Source of the DNA: Paraeggerthella hongkongensis
Lineage (GTDB): Bacteria; Actinomycetota; Coriobacteriia; Coriobacteriales; Eggerthellaceae
NCBI RefSeq assembly: GCF_003726035.1
Contig: NZ_QICD01000002.1
Location: 62,001-126,000, forward strand
Direction of reading: 5' to 3'
DNA length: 64,000 nucleotides
In this document: positions 16,222 to 25,072 of the stretch, one piece after another
How positions within the stretch are numbered: the first letter of the stretch is position 1
How the letters are laid out: every line of letters begins with the position of its first letter
The notes under the pieces: generated by a model
Told to the model about the DNA's origin: nothing
Databases searched by the model: none
Seen by the model: only the letters and a program-made list of their open reading frames with translations
Translations under genes and position numbers: made by a program

Positions 16222-18462
16222 TTAGCCTTCGTGGCGCCTGCGCGGAGTGCGTCCGCCGTTGCCGTTGCCGTTGCCGCCACGGCCCTCGCGTCCGCTGCGA
16301 CCGGGACGGTTGTCGCGATCACCGCGATCCTCGCGGCGAGGGCGATCGCCGCGCTCGGGAGCGGAACCGGCAGGAGCCTCCGGCTTGTCCAGGCGATCGA
16401 GCGAGATCTTGCCGGAGTTGGGATCGACCTCGAGCACCTTCACCTTGACGATGTCGCCCAGGTTCAGCACGTCTTCCACCTTGCCCACGCGGCCGTTGGC
16501 CACGCGGCTGATGTGCAGCAGGCCGTCCTTGCCCGGCGTCAGCTTGACGAACGCGCCGAAGTCCTTGATGCCCACGACTTCGCCGTCGAACTCCTCGCCC
16601 ACCTCGGGCTCCTTGACGATGCCCAGGATCATGGCCTTCGCAGCGTCGCCGGCCGGACCCTCGATGGCGGCGATGTGGATGGTGCCGTCTTCCTGGATGT
16701 CGATGTGCGCGCCCGTCTCCTCCTGGATGCCGCGGACGACCTTGCCGCCGCTGCCGATGACGTCGCGGATCTTGTCGACGGGAATGTGGATGGTCTCGAT
16801 GCGCGGCGCGAACTGGGAAAGCTCTTCGCGCGGCGCAGCGATGGTCTCCAGCATGGCGCCCAAGATGTGAGCGCGGCCCTCGCTTGCCTGCTTGAGCGCG
16901 CGGGCGAGGATGTCGACGGACAGGCCGCGGGCCTTGTTGTCCATCTGCAGGGCCGTGATGCCCTTCTCGGTGCCGCACACCTTGAAGTCCATGTCGCCGA
17001 GGAAGTCCTCGATGCCCTGGATATCGGACAGGATGACCACGTCGTCGCCCTCTTTGATGAGGCCCATGGCAATGCCGGACACGGGAGCCTTGATGGGCAC
17101 GCCGGCGTCCATGAGCGCCAGCGTGGAGCCGCAGGTGGACGCCATGGAGGACGAGCCGTTGGACTCCAGCACCTCGGATACCACGCGGATGGCGTAGGGG
17201 AAGTCGTCCTCGCTCGGCAGAACCGGGATGAGAGCGCGCTCGGCAAGGGCGCCGTGACCGATTTCGCGACGCTTCGGAGCGCCCATGCGGCCGGTTTCGC
17301 CCGTGCAGTACGGCGGGAAGTTGTACTGGTGCATATAGCGCTTGCCCTCGGCGGGGTCGATGGTGTCGAGGCGCTGCCATTCGTTCAGCATGCCGAGCGT
17401 GCAAATGGAAAGCGCCTGCGTCTGGCCGCGCTGGAACAGGCCCGATCCGTGCACGCGGGGCAGGTAGCCCGGCACGATGTAGAGCGGGCGGATGTCCTCG
17501 GGGCGACGTCCGTCGGCGCGCTCGCCCGTCTCGATGACCATGGCGCGCATGGCCTTCTTCTCAAGCTTCTTGAGCTCGGCAGCGATGTCGCCCTTCCAAG
17601 CGGCGCGCTCATCTTCGGAGAACTGCTCGTCCTTGATGCGCTCCTTGAGCTCTTCCACCTTGCCCATGCGAGCCTGCTTGTCGGCGTCGCGCAGCGCGGC
17701 GGCCATGTCGGCCATGAACGGAGCGACGCGCTCGGCGATAGCCGGATCGGCCGCATGCACGGGCCACTCGCGCGGCTCGATGTGGGCGCGGTCGAGGAAG
17801 CGCTGCTGCGCCTCGCAGAACGCGGCGATGGCCTCCTGGCCGAACGTCATGGCTGCCAGCATGTCCTCTTCGGAGATCTCGTCGGCGCCGGCCTCCACCA
17901 TGGAGATGTAGTCGGCCGTACCGGCGATGGTCAGCTCGAGGTCGGAGTTCTCGGATTCCTCGAACGTCGGGTTGACGATGAACTCGCCCGTTTCGGGGTT
18001 GCGGCCGATGCGCACGCACGCAGCAGGGCCGTCGAACGGAGCGGCGCCCAGCATGAGGGCCGCGGAAGCGCCCATGACGCACACGGTGTCGGGCGGGTTG
18101 ATGCTGTCCACCACGAGCGTCGTGCACACGATGTGCACCTCGCGCTTGAATCCGTCCACGAAACCGGGGCGGATGGGACGGTCGACCATGCGTGCGGTCA
18201 GCGTGCCCTTGTCGGACGGACGCGCCTCGCGCTTGAGGTAGCCGCCGGGGATGCGGCCGACGGCGTACATCTTCTCGATGAAGTCGACCGTAAGGGGAAA
18301 GAAGTCGTAGTCTTTCTCCTGGTTCGAGATGACGGCCGTCACCAGCACGGTGGTGTCGCCCTGCGTGACGACGACCGAGCCCGTGGCCTGCTTGGCCAGC
18401 TCGCCTGTCTCCAAACGGTACTGCTTCCCGTACAGTTCGAAGGATTCGACGATTTTCTCCAT
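16222..18462 (-). CDS. pnp: Polynucleotide phosphorylase
   Basis: 3'-5' phosphorolytic exoribonuclease of the RNA degradosome. The 746-residue product has two RNase PH domains (first ~5-235, second ~315-545; motifs FFPLTVDFIEK, RPSDKGTLTARMVDRP, SDIQGIEDFLGDMDFKV). A KH domain (~560-615, DKIRDVIGSGGKVVRGIQEE) and an S1 domain (~630-700, GEEFDGEVVGIKDFGAFVKL) follow. The C-terminal ~45 residues are an Arg/Gly/Asp/Asn-rich tail (RRE, GRGG and GNGNG patterns), probably disordered and RNA-binding. It lies downstream of rpsO, the classical rpsO-pnp order, with a terminator between them. Confidence 0.98.
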   Translation of the reverse strand: MEKIVESFELYGKQYRLETGELAKQATGSVVVTQGDTTVLVTAVISNQEKDYDFFPLTVDFIEKMYAVGRIPGGYLKREARPSDKGTLTARMVDRPIRPGFVDGFKREVHIVCTTLVVDSINPPDTVCVMGASAALMLGAAPFDGPAACVRIGRNPETGEFIVNPTFEESENSDLELTIAGTADYISMVEAGADEISEEDMLAAMTFGQEAIAAFCEAQQRFLDRAHIEPREWPVHAADPAIAERVAPFMADMAAALRDADKQARMGKVEELKERIKDEQFSEDERAAWKGDIAAELKKLEKKAMRAMVIETGERADGRRPEDIRPLYIVPGYLPRVHGSGLFQRGQTQALSICTLGMLNEWQRLDTIDPAEGKRYMHQYNFPPYCTGETGRMGAPKRREIGHGALAERALIPVLPSEDDFPYAIRVVSEVLESNGSSSMASTCGSTLALMDAGVPIKAPVSGIAMGLIKEGDDVVILSDIQGIEDFLGDMDFKVCGTEKGITALQMDNKARGLSVDILARALKQASEGRAHILGAMLETIAAPREELSQFAPRIETIHIPVDKIRDVIGSGGKVVRGIQEETGAHIDIQEDGTIHIAAIEGPAGDAAKAMILGIVKEPEVGEEFDGEVVGIKDFGAFVKLTPGKDGLLHISRVANGRVGKVEDVLNLGDIVKVKVLEVDPNSGKISLDRLDKPEAPAGSAPERGDRPRREDRGDRDNRPGRSGREGRGGNGNGNGGRTPRRRHEG

Positions 18463-18591
18463 ATGCTTCTTTTCTTTCTCTTCACCTGAGCAGCCCTAGT
18501 GCCGCTCAGCTTCTTCGGCGACGAGGTACTTACGTTTTCTCTCTGCCGCGAGCGAATGCGCCCTTGCGCTTCCGACCGCTTCTATTTCCAA

Positions 18592-18607
18592 CCCCGCTCG
18601 TGCGGGG
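18592..18607 (-). promoter_or_regulatory. Hairpin in the pnp leader
   Basis: CCCCGC/GCGGGG arms with a four-base loop about 130 bases upstream of the pnp start. In E. coli the pnp leader is an RNase III target for autoregulation; whether this smaller stem plays a similar role is inference. Confidence 0.35.
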
Positions 18608-18628
18608 AAAGATCCCTGCGTTTATGCG

Positions 18629-18652
18629 AAAAAGCCCGCCGGGGCGGGCTTC
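18629..18652 (-). terminator. Rho-independent terminator after rpsO
   Basis: AAGCCCGCC/GGCGGGCTT arms directly after the rpsO stop, followed on the minus strand by TTTTT. Read-through would feed pnp. Confidence 0.85.
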
Positions 18653-18659
18653 TCGGAGC

Positions 18660-18947
18660 TTAGATGTTGTCGCGGATGCCCAGCTTCTTGATGAGCACGC
18701 GATACTCTTCGATGTTGCGGTTCTTGACGTACTTCAGAAGACCGCGACGCTTACCGATGAGCATCATGAGGCCACGGCGCGTGTGGTTGTCCTTCTTGTG
18801 CACCTTCAAGTGCTCGGTCAGGTTGCGGATGCGCTCGGAAAGAATCGCGATCTGCACCTCGGGGCTACCGGAGTCGCCCTCGCCCTTGCCGAACTCCTTG
18901 ATGAGCTCCGCGGTACGCTCCTTGCTGATGCTAAGCCTATCAGCCAT
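18660..18947 (-). CDS. rpsO: 30S ribosomal protein S15 (uS15)
   Basis: Binds 16S rRNA at the central-domain three-way junction. The 95-residue product has normal length and the signature [22 protein letters not shown] and [17 protein letters not shown]. The ATG at 18947 follows AAGGTGGAG. A promoter is visible ~150 bases upstream (19095-19123). Upstream of pnp and separated from it by a terminator. Confidence 0.98.
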   Translation of the reverse strand: MADRLSISKERTAELIKEFGKGEGDSGSPEVQIAILSERIRNLTEHLKVHKKDNHTRRGLMMLIGKRRGLLKYVKNRNIEEYRVLIKKLGIRDNI

Positions 18948-19094
18948 GTCTCCACCTTTCTTGCGGGCCTCGCGGCTCCGCGTTTTCTGCGCTCGTCCGA
19001 AAACGGAGCGCGGGGTACGCGCTTTCCTCTGGGTGGACATACGGTGGACGTATGCAAACCAAGCAGAAAGTGCCTGCGTTTTCGCAGCCTGCCT

Positions 19095-19123
19095 ATTGTA
19101 TGGCATGCGCACTCGACAGGCAA
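19095..19123 (-). promoter_or_regulatory. Predicted sigma-70-type promoter of rpsO
   Basis: On the minus strand TTGCCT (19118-19123), a 17-base spacer and TACAAT (19095-19100). Good spacing, five of six matches at -10. The leader would be ~140 bases. Confidence 0.65.
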
Positions 19124-19204
19124 GCCGGCGGCGGAGGCGCGCCACAGCTTGCCCACATCTGGCTGGCCGGCCCTTCGCATGCACGGAGCACGAAGCGCTG
19201 CTGA

Positions 19205-20374
19205 TCAGATGCGATCGCCCGGCGCCGGCGCGGCCACGCTCGGCCCTTGCGGGATCCAGATGGTGAACGAGGTGACGCCCGCGTCGCTCGAAGCGTAGAT
19301 GTCGCCCCCATGGGCCCGCGCTATCTCGCGGGCGATGGCCAAGCCCAGGCCGGCCCCGCCGGATGAGCTGCGCGCCTCGTCCGCGCGGAAGAACTTCTCG
19401 AAAATTCGCTCGAGATGCTGGGCGGACAGCTCGCGGCCTTGGTCGGTCACCGTAAGCTCCCACCACACGAACCCATCCACCGCCACCGTCAAGCCCGTCC
19501 GTACGCGCACGTCGGTCCCGGAGTCGGCGTACGCCACCGCGTTCTTCATGACGTTGTTGAGCACGCGCGCCACGCGGCTTGCGTCCGCGAAAACCGAAAG
19601 CTCGTCGGGTCCTTCGTAGACCAGGTTCAAGGCCCGTCCTTCGGCCAAGGGGTAGAATTCCTCGATCACCTGGTTCACGAACAAGGCGCCATCGAAGCGC
19701 GAGCGCTCGATGGGAAGAGCCTGCAAGTTGTAGCGCGTTATCTCGAAGAACTCTTCGAGCAGCTCCTCGAGGCGATACGCCTTCGAAAGCGTGACGCCCG
19801 TGTAACGGGCCCGCGCCTCCGCGGGCAGGTCGGGCGACTCGTCGAGAAGCGAAAGGTAGCCGATGATGGACGTGAGCGGCGTCTTGATATCATGCGCCAA
19901 ATAGACGACCAGCTCGTTTTTGCGCTCTTCAGCGGCCTTCGCCGCGCGCTCGTTCTGCTCGGACTCCAGCTTGATGCCGTTGAGCGCCGCAGCCGTGGGA
20001 CCCAGCTCGGCCGGCAGCACCACGGGGCCTTCGCGCTTCGCCAGAATGTCCGACACCGAGTCGAGCAGCAGATCGAAGTATTCGAGGGCCCGTTTGATGC
20101 CCGCGCGCACCACCAGCACGATGCCCAGAACGAACCCGCATACCGCCAGGACGATGAACAGCATGGCGACCAGCCCGTGAACGCGGTCGTTGTAGAACAC
20201 CAGTCGATACACAAGGTTCGACGCCGCGCTGCCCAACGTGGCCATGAAGAGGAAGAACCCCGTCATGTACGCCATCGAGAACAGAACGACGTTCACGATC
20301 GTGCGGCGCAGGATGGCGTTCGCGAGCCTGCGCGTCTGATCCTGCCTGGCCTGTGCGAGCATCGACGCATCCAT
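19205..20374 (-). CDS. Sensor histidine kinase (VanS-like architecture)
   Basis: A 389-residue inner-membrane kinase with two membrane segments (~20-45 and ~65-90) and a short loop between them, so the sensor is probably in or near the membrane. The phospho-acceptor His is in [20 protein letters not shown]; the ATPase has the N-box [11 protein letters not shown], a D/F region [12 protein letters not shown] and the G2 box [10 protein letters not shown]. The ATG at 20374 follows AAGGAGG and is preferred over a longer frame that would overlap the response-regulator gene. Partner of the regulator just upstream. The signal is unknown; VanS similarity is architectural and does not imply glycopeptide resistance, as no vanHAX-type genes are present. 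Confidence 0.9.
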   Translation of the reverse strand: MDASMLAQARQDQTRRLANAILRRTIVNVVLFSMAYMTGFFLFMATLGSAASNLVYRLVFYNDRVHGLVAMLFIVLAVCGFVLGIVLVVRAGIKRALEYFDLLLDSVSDILAKREGPVVLPAELGPTAAALNGIKLESEQNERAAKAAEERKNELVVYLAHDIKTPLTSIIGYLSLLDESPDLPAEARARYTGVTLSKAYRLEELLEEFFEITRYNLQALPIERSRFDGALFVNQVIEEFYPLAEGRALNLVYEGPDELSVFADASRVARVLNNVMKNAVAYADSGTDVRVRTGLTVAVDGFVWWELTVTDQGRELSAQHLERIFEKFFRADEARSSSGGAGLGLAIAREIARAHGGDIYASSDAGVTSFTIWIPQGPSVAAPAPGDRI

Positions 20375-20409
20375 GGCATCCTCCTTCTTGTCTTGCGCGA
20401 GCAAGCGCG

Positions 20410-21132
20410 TCAGCCTAACTTGTACCCGACGCCCCACACCGTCTCGATGAACTCTTGCGACGAATCGATGGCGGCGAGCTTCTTGCGCACGTGCCTGATA
20501 TGGACCATGACCGTGTTGTTGCTTTGAGCGTTCGCCGCCTCGCCCCATGCGCCCTCGAAGAGCGTCTTCGATGCGACGGGACGGCCTTTCGCGCGCAGCA
20601 GCACCGCCAAGACGGCGAACTCCTTGGGGGTGAGCGCCAGCGCTTCGCCGTGCAGCGCGGCCGTATGGGCCTCTTCGTCCAGAACGATGCCGCAAGCCTC
20701 CAGCACAACCGGGATTGCTTCGGAGGCTGCTGCGGGCGTCGATCGGCGCAGGCGCGCCCGGACGCGCGCCACCAGCTCGCGCGGCTTGAAGGGCTTGACC
20801 ACGTAGTCGTCGGCGCCCAGCTCGAAGCCAACCACTTTGTCGATCTCCTCGTCTTTGGCGGTAAGGAAGATGATGGGGACCGAGCTTTTGCGCCGGATCT
20901 CGCGACAGCAGGCGAACCCGTCCATGCCGGGCATCATGATGTCGAGCACGACCAGGTCGAACGCCTCGCGCTCGAAAGCATCGAGCAGATCGACGGCCGC
21001 ATAGAACACCGAAACGTCGAAGCCTCGCTCGGAAAGCAGCTGTCCTACCAGGTCGGCGATGGCTTGCTCGTCATCGCATACGGCCACCCGGCTCCTCGAC
21101 TCCACGTCCAGCCCCTTTCCTTGCCGTTTCAC
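20410..21132 (-). CDS. OmpR-family response regulator
   Basis: The 240-residue product has a receiver domain (~15-130: acidic VCDDEQAI, phospho-acceptor Asp in LVVLDIMMPGMDG, Thr/Ala in FLTAKDEE and Lys in DYVVKPFKPREL). A winged-helix DNA-binding domain (~145-240) ends in QEFIETVWGVGYKLG. The start is a GTG at 21132 with GGGAGGGC upstream; a second GTG at 21105 with AAGGAAAGGGG is equally plausible and would remove nine residues. Directly followed by the histidine kinase. Confidence 0.93.
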   Translation of the reverse strand: MKRQGKGLDVESRSRVAVCDDEQAIADLVGQLLSERGFDVSVFYAAVDLLDAFEREAFDLVVLDIMMPGMDGFACCREIRRKSSVPIIFLTAKDEEIDKVVGFELGADDYVVKPFKPRELVARVRARLRRSTPAAASEAIPVVLEACGIVLDEEAHTAALHGEALALTPKEFAVLAVLLRAKGRPVASKTLFEGAWGEAANAQSNNTVMVHIRHVRKKLAAIDSSQEFIETVWGVGYKLG

Positions 21133-21272
21133 GCCCTCCCGGACGATGGGCTGCTGCGCGCGGCCCTTGTTTCACCTTGAGGCCATTGTATCGACTCCAC
21201 TCTTGCATACGGTGCGCAACGCGGCATTATTAAGGAAAACTTAACCTTTTGACCAGCAAAAACATATCGGCA

Positions 21273-23006
21273 TCAAACGCTGTGCCCTGTATCGCTCACC
21301 GCAGCAAGCGCGTCTTCGCGAACGCTCTCCACGAGTTCCACCACTCTCGCCTTCAAGGTTTCGCGATCGGCGCTGCCAACGCCCAGAAGCGCAGCCCCTG
21401 CTTTTTCGGCACCGCGTTCTCCCTCCAAGCTCGCCCATAGATCAAGCGACGTATCCGTGGTGCCCTGTGCGTATTGGCCTGCAAACTGTTCCGTATCCAC
21501 CAATTCACCCGGCACGAGCGCAAGGGGAATTGCCACGCTATTGGCCTTCAGTCCCTTTAGTTCCTCTTGATACTCGGCAAACCTGCCTTCGATGGCAGAA
21601 GCATCGAAGCCGTTTCTCATCTGATTTCGGAACTCGTCCCTCACGGTCCCCGCGACGGGGACGCCCATGGAGTTGAGCATCTTGAGCGCACCGCCGAAAA
21701 AACCCTCGTGCCAGTCCAGGTACGCATCCACGTTGCCCAAGCATTCATCGAAATAGGAATCGATCATGGGCCTCAGCTCTTCAGTCCTCCTTCTTTCGCA
21801 GTCGGCAACCAACTGTCCCGCCTTGTCGATTCGCTCCTGCATAGCAGCAAGCCGCTTTGCATCCCCGATACCGTTCTTTTGCAGGAAGGTAATGTTCTCC
21901 GTCTGCTCGTCGACGAAGGTGTCGATGGCCGTTCGTCCGTTTGCCGCCCGAACATTTGAAACCCGGTCTTCCGCCATCCCGAAGGCAAAAACGGAAACTA
22001 CAAGCAATACGGCAAGCACGCCAAGATACCACCCGCGCACGGGTTCGGACTCCCTGAACTCGCCGTCGATCGGAAGCAACTGCAGTTCACGCTTAGCCTC
22101 CTTCCAGCTGAGCAAGCACGAGCCGAGCAAGCCCGCGATGCCCATGAACACGGAAAAGTAGACGACGAACCTGACCGCCAAGACGATCACAAGAGGCGCA
22201 GTGGATATCTGGTTCAGACCGAATGCAGTCAGCGCGTTGCTGAACGCCGTCGCTTTGCCCAGTTCTCGCAGCAGCGCAGAAGACGACTCCTCAAACGGCT
22301 GATAGGCGCTCTGCACTAATTCGCTAAACGGCGTGTCGTACTCGGTACCGAATTCAGCGCTCGCAAACGTATACGCAAGGCACAGAAAGGCAGCGACGAC
22401 GAACAGACTCGCCCTCATCGCGTCCGCCTTGCAGAACTCAGCCTTGTATTCTTTTGCGAGACAGCACTGCACGCAGCGGAAAACGACGTAATACACGGGT
22501 ACCGCCAGCCAAACCATCGCCCACTCGGTGGCATCCCACCGCGGAGATTCAAGCATGAACATGAACCCCGAAACCAGCGACAGCGCAAAGTACCCGACAA
22601 GCCAGAAGGTCCATCCTCTGTTCCTTTTGGAAAGCTGGCCGCTCTCTTTCAATTTGTACTGCCGGTGAAGCCTTCTTACCACCACGCCGTACATGACCCC
22701 TGCCGTCGAGAAGACGGCAAACGCCGCAACGATGAGCGGAATCGCCGCCGAAGGAATATACGCTGCGGTTTTACCCACGAAAATCAAGATCCCCGCAACG
22801 ATGACGGCCTTGAGAAAATACCGCCCCGATTCGGGCATGGTGGAAAGCAGCGTATCGATCCTTCCGCCCCGCGGCGTACCAGAGACTCCCTTGTTCTTCA
22901 TGCAAACGTATCCGATCTCGCAAGGAGCGTCCCGCCCCTCAGGCAAGCGAACTGCTTCCCTGTACCCCGAACGGCAAGCATACCTCATCGCCCCATTTTT
23001 GAGCAA
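21273..23006 (-). CDS. Unidentified seven-TM membrane protein with extracytoplasmic helical tail
   Basis: I do not recognise this 577-residue protein. Hydrophobic segments are at roughly 64-84, 88-110, 132-152, 165-187, 200-218, 273-300 and 330-352. The rest (~355-577) is soluble, mostly helical and charged (IDKAGQLVADCERRRTEELRP, RFAEYQEELKGL), with a coiled-coil look. The first ~35 residues may not be translated; an ATG at 22901 (MKNKGV) is a sensible alternative start, but no good ribosome site marks either. It lies between a two-component system and a divergent C39-like peptidase gene. It could be a target or partner of the two-component system, but nothing in the sequence proves that. 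Confidence 0.65.
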   Translation of the reverse strand: MLKNGAMRYACRSGYREAVRLPEGRDAPCEIGYVCMKNKGVSGTPRGGRIDTLLSTMPESGRYFLKAVIVAGILIFVGKTAAYIPSAAIPLIVAAFAVFSTAGVMYGVVVRRLHRQYKLKESGQLSKRNRGWTFWLVGYFALSLVSGFMFMLESPRWDATEWAMVWLAVPVYYVVFRCVQCCLAKEYKAEFCKADAMRASLFVVAAFLCLAYTFASAEFGTEYDTPFSELVQSAYQPFEESSSALLRELGKATAFSNALTAFGLNQISTAPLVIVLAVRFVVYFSVFMGIAGLLGSCLLSWKEAKRELQLLPIDGEFRESEPVRGWYLGVLAVLLVVSVFAFGMAEDRVSNVRAANGRTAIDTFVDEQTENITFLQKNGIGDAKRLAAMQERIDKAGQLVADCERRRTEELRPMIDSYFDECLGNVDAYLDWHEGFFGGALKMLNSMGVPVAGTVRDEFRNQMRNGFDASAIEGRFAEYQEELKGLKANSVAIPLALVPGELVDTEQFAGQYAQGTTDTSLDLWASLEGERGAEKAGAALLGVGSADRETLKARVVELVESVREDALAAVSDTGHSV

Positions 23007-23205
23007 TTCCTAGCCGCGAGCGGCAACCTCCATCGAAGCAACGAACCTCTTGACAGCGCCTTCTGCGCTCGCCACGACGACGGCGTAGCAGGCGTCGCGC
23101 TTCAAATCTTCAGGAAAACATAAGAGACCTGTAGACGGTTCTTAGGGGACTCGGGCGCACCGTTTAGAGATACTGATACGGAGGAGACGAGGAAAGGGGA
23201 AACCT

Positions 23206-23994
23206 ATGACGTACGCGAATTCGTACCGTACGACCGATCGGAGGCCGACGTACCGCGCATCGATGCCGTCAGGCAGCTGCAGCTATGCGAAGTCGTACGC
23301 GCACTCTCGCACCTTCTGCCGCGCGTCAGCTTCCTCCGCAGCGCGCAAACGTCGCGCGCTCGCAGCGTGCGCCGCACTGCTCGTCATGCTCGCAGGAATC
23401 GGCTGCTACGCGACAACCTCGCTCGCGGCGCTGATCGAGGGGGCGCAGGCAACCGCGAGCGCCGCGCCCCCAGCGCAAAGCGCGCCGCGCAGCACCTGGC
23501 GCGCCGGCGAGGCGCCGATCCTGTACCAAGAAGATCCCGCATGGTCGAACGCGACGTACGCGGGAGACTCGTTCGGGGAAACCGGCTGCGGCCCCACGTG
23601 CATGACCATGGCATACGTAGCTTTGACAGGGAAAAACGATATGACCCCGGCCGATATGGGAGCGCTTTCGGAAAGCCTGGGGGCGGCTTCGACCGAAGGC
23701 ACCGCCTGGACGTTCATGACCGACGGCGCAGCCAGGCTGGGACTTGCCGCAACCGAACTGCCCGCCGACGAGGCCAGCGTCAGGCGGGCGATCGTTTCAG
23801 GGTCGCCCGTTATATGCAGCGTAGGACCCGGGGACTTCACCACCACGGGGCATTTCGTCGTGCTTGCCGGCATCGACCGGCAGGGTCGGCTCATCGTGCG
23901 CGACCCCAACAGCCCCGAGCGCACCGCGCAAAGCTGGGATTTCCAAACCGTTCTCAGTCAATGTCGCGCCATCTGGGCATACCGAGCAGCGTAA
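23206..23994 (+). CDS. Exported C39-like cysteine peptidase (copy A)
   Basis: A 262-residue protein. After a ~40-residue basic/aromatic N-terminus comes a membrane/signal segment (~45-70, ALAACAALLVMLAGIGCYAT). A C39-type peptidase domain (~105-262) has the catalytic Cys in GETGCGPTCMTMAY, the His in TTGHFVVLAGIDRQG and the Asp in IVRDPNSPER. The ATG follows GGAAAGGGG. It is one of two such genes here; copy B (29815-30939) shares the core CGPT/CCPT motif, the phrase VGPGDFT, the GHF motif and an AxWAYR C-terminus. Unlike bacteriocin-exporter peptidases there is no ABC transporter attached, so a wall- or protein-processing role is more likely. Substrate unknown. Confidence 0.82.
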   Translation: MTYANSYRTTDRRPTYRASMPSGSCSYAKSYAHSRTFCRASASSAARKRRALAACAALLVMLAGIGCYATTSLAALIEGAQATASAAPPAQSAPRSTWRAGEAPILYQEDPAWSNATYAGDSFGETGCGPTCMTMAYVALTGKNDMTPADMGALSESLGAASTEGTAWTFMTDGAARLGLAATELPADEASVRRAIVSGSPVICSVGPGDFTTTGHFVVLAGIDRQGRLIVRDPNSPERTAQSWDFQTVLSQCRAIWAYRAA

Positions 23995-24030
23995 TCCGCT
24001 AGAATCGCGGCCGGTTCGCAAGGCGCGACC

Positions 24031-24279
24031 CTAGCGGGCAGCCTGCGCCTCGCGAAGCCCCTTCACCAGCTGATCGGCGCACGACGTGGAACGACGCCCG
24101 CACGTGTTGCCTTCGAGCAGCGCAGCAACCTCATCCACCGACATGCCCTGAACCAGCTTCGAGATAGCCTTCAGATTACCGTCGCAGCCCCCCACGAAGT
24201 CGATATGCGACACCGAGTCGCCCTCAAGCTCGATGTTGATCTCGCGGGAGCACGTTCCCCTCGTCTTGTACGTGTACAT
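24031..24279 (-). CDS. TSCPD-domain protein (TIGR03905-type)
   Basis: An 82-residue protein of the small TSCPD family, a domain also found at the end of class II ribonucleotide reductases. Four cysteines are visible (GTCS, GGCDGN, NTCGRRSTSC), consistent with metal binding. Family stretch: HIDFVGGCDGNLKAISKLV. The ATG follows GAGGAAAGG. It lies between recO and the convergent plus-strand peptidase. Function unknown; a zinc-binding or nucleotide-related role is inference from the domain. Confidence 0.8.
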   Translation of the reverse strand: MYTYKTRGTCSREINIELEGDSVSHIDFVGGCDGNLKAISKLVQGMSVDEVAALLEGNTCGRRSTSCADQLVKGLREAQAAR

Positions 24280-24297
24280 GTCAAACCTTTCCTCTTG

Positions 24298-25065
24298 TTA
24301 GAATAACCCGCATGTGAACAGGAAGTTCAACGATTTCAAGCGCGTCCCAACATGTTCGTAGATCCATTCCTGGCAAAAACGCAGAACCGCGAAAGCTTCG
24401 GAGGGCCCCGCCTCCATGTCTTCGATGGCGGAGAACGTGGAGCACAGCAGTGCTTTGCTCCAGGCTACCACTTCGCCGGGCACCAGCTGCGATTCAACCT
24501 GGGACGCGCAATTTGGGCAGAGCACCCCGCCCTCGCGATACGACACGAACACCTCGCCGCATTCAGCGGAAGCAACGTCGCAGGCGCATCCCGCGCAGAT
24601 GCTCAAACTAGGACGCAAACCTGCAAATGACACGGTCTTGAGCAAGTGAGCTGCGCAGATCAGCGGAGCCTGCGATGCGTCCACCCGTCCCAGAGACGAG
24701 AGCGCGGTGCAGGTCAATGCGAACAACCGAGGACTCTCCAGATCCATCTGCGTAACGCGGTCGAGCAGCTCGACCATGGGGGCCGCGCAGGCCGCGTGCT
24801 CCATGTCGCGGCGCAAGCGCTCGTTGCTCTCCACCAGACGTGCTTCCTTCACCACGTCAAGGCTGCGCCCCCGCGCTAAAAGCACGTCGGACACCGAATA
24901 GAGCTCCAAGCGCGAAGCGAAAGAGCTCGCAGGCTTGCGCGCCCCTTTCGCCACCGCGCGCACCTGCGATCCGTCCTCGACGAGCAGCGTCAGGATCAGG
25001 TCGCTCTCGCCCAGCTTCGTCTTGCGCAGCACGATGCCGCGCGCATCGTAGGTTGGCTGAGCCAC
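24298..25065 (-). CDS. recO: DNA repair protein RecO
   Basis: Loads RecA on SSB-coated DNA in the RecFOR pathway. The 255-residue product has an N-terminal OB fold (~3-80, ARGIVLRKTKLGESDLILTLL) and a helical domain with a zinc site (CAGC at ~158-161 and CPNC at ~184-187). It starts with GTG at 25065 and follows the PASTA-protein gene stop by seven bases. Confidence 0.94.
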   Translation of the reverse strand: MAQPTYDARGIVLRKTKLGESDLILTLLVEDGSQVRAVAKGARKPASSFASRLELYSVSDVLLARGRSLDVVKEARLVESNERLRRDMEHAACAAPMVELLDRVTQMDLESPRLFALTCTALSSLGRVDASQAPLICAAHLLKTVSFAGLRPSLSICAGCACDVASAECGEVFVSYREGGVLCPNCASQVESQLVPGEVVAWSKALLCSTFSAIEDMEAGPSEAFAVLRFCQEWIYEHVGTRLKSLNFLFTCGLF

Positions 25066-25072
25066 GCTGCGC

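Noticed and set aside
16105-18489. Very long open frame on the plus strand opposite pnp
   Set aside because: High-GC mirror frame of a conserved gene; His/Asp/Arg-biased composition and no family resemblance.
19205-21132. Glycopeptide-resistance system because of the VanRS-like kinase and regulator
   Set aside because: No vanHAX or other ligase genes nearby; VanRS-like pairs are common general sensors.
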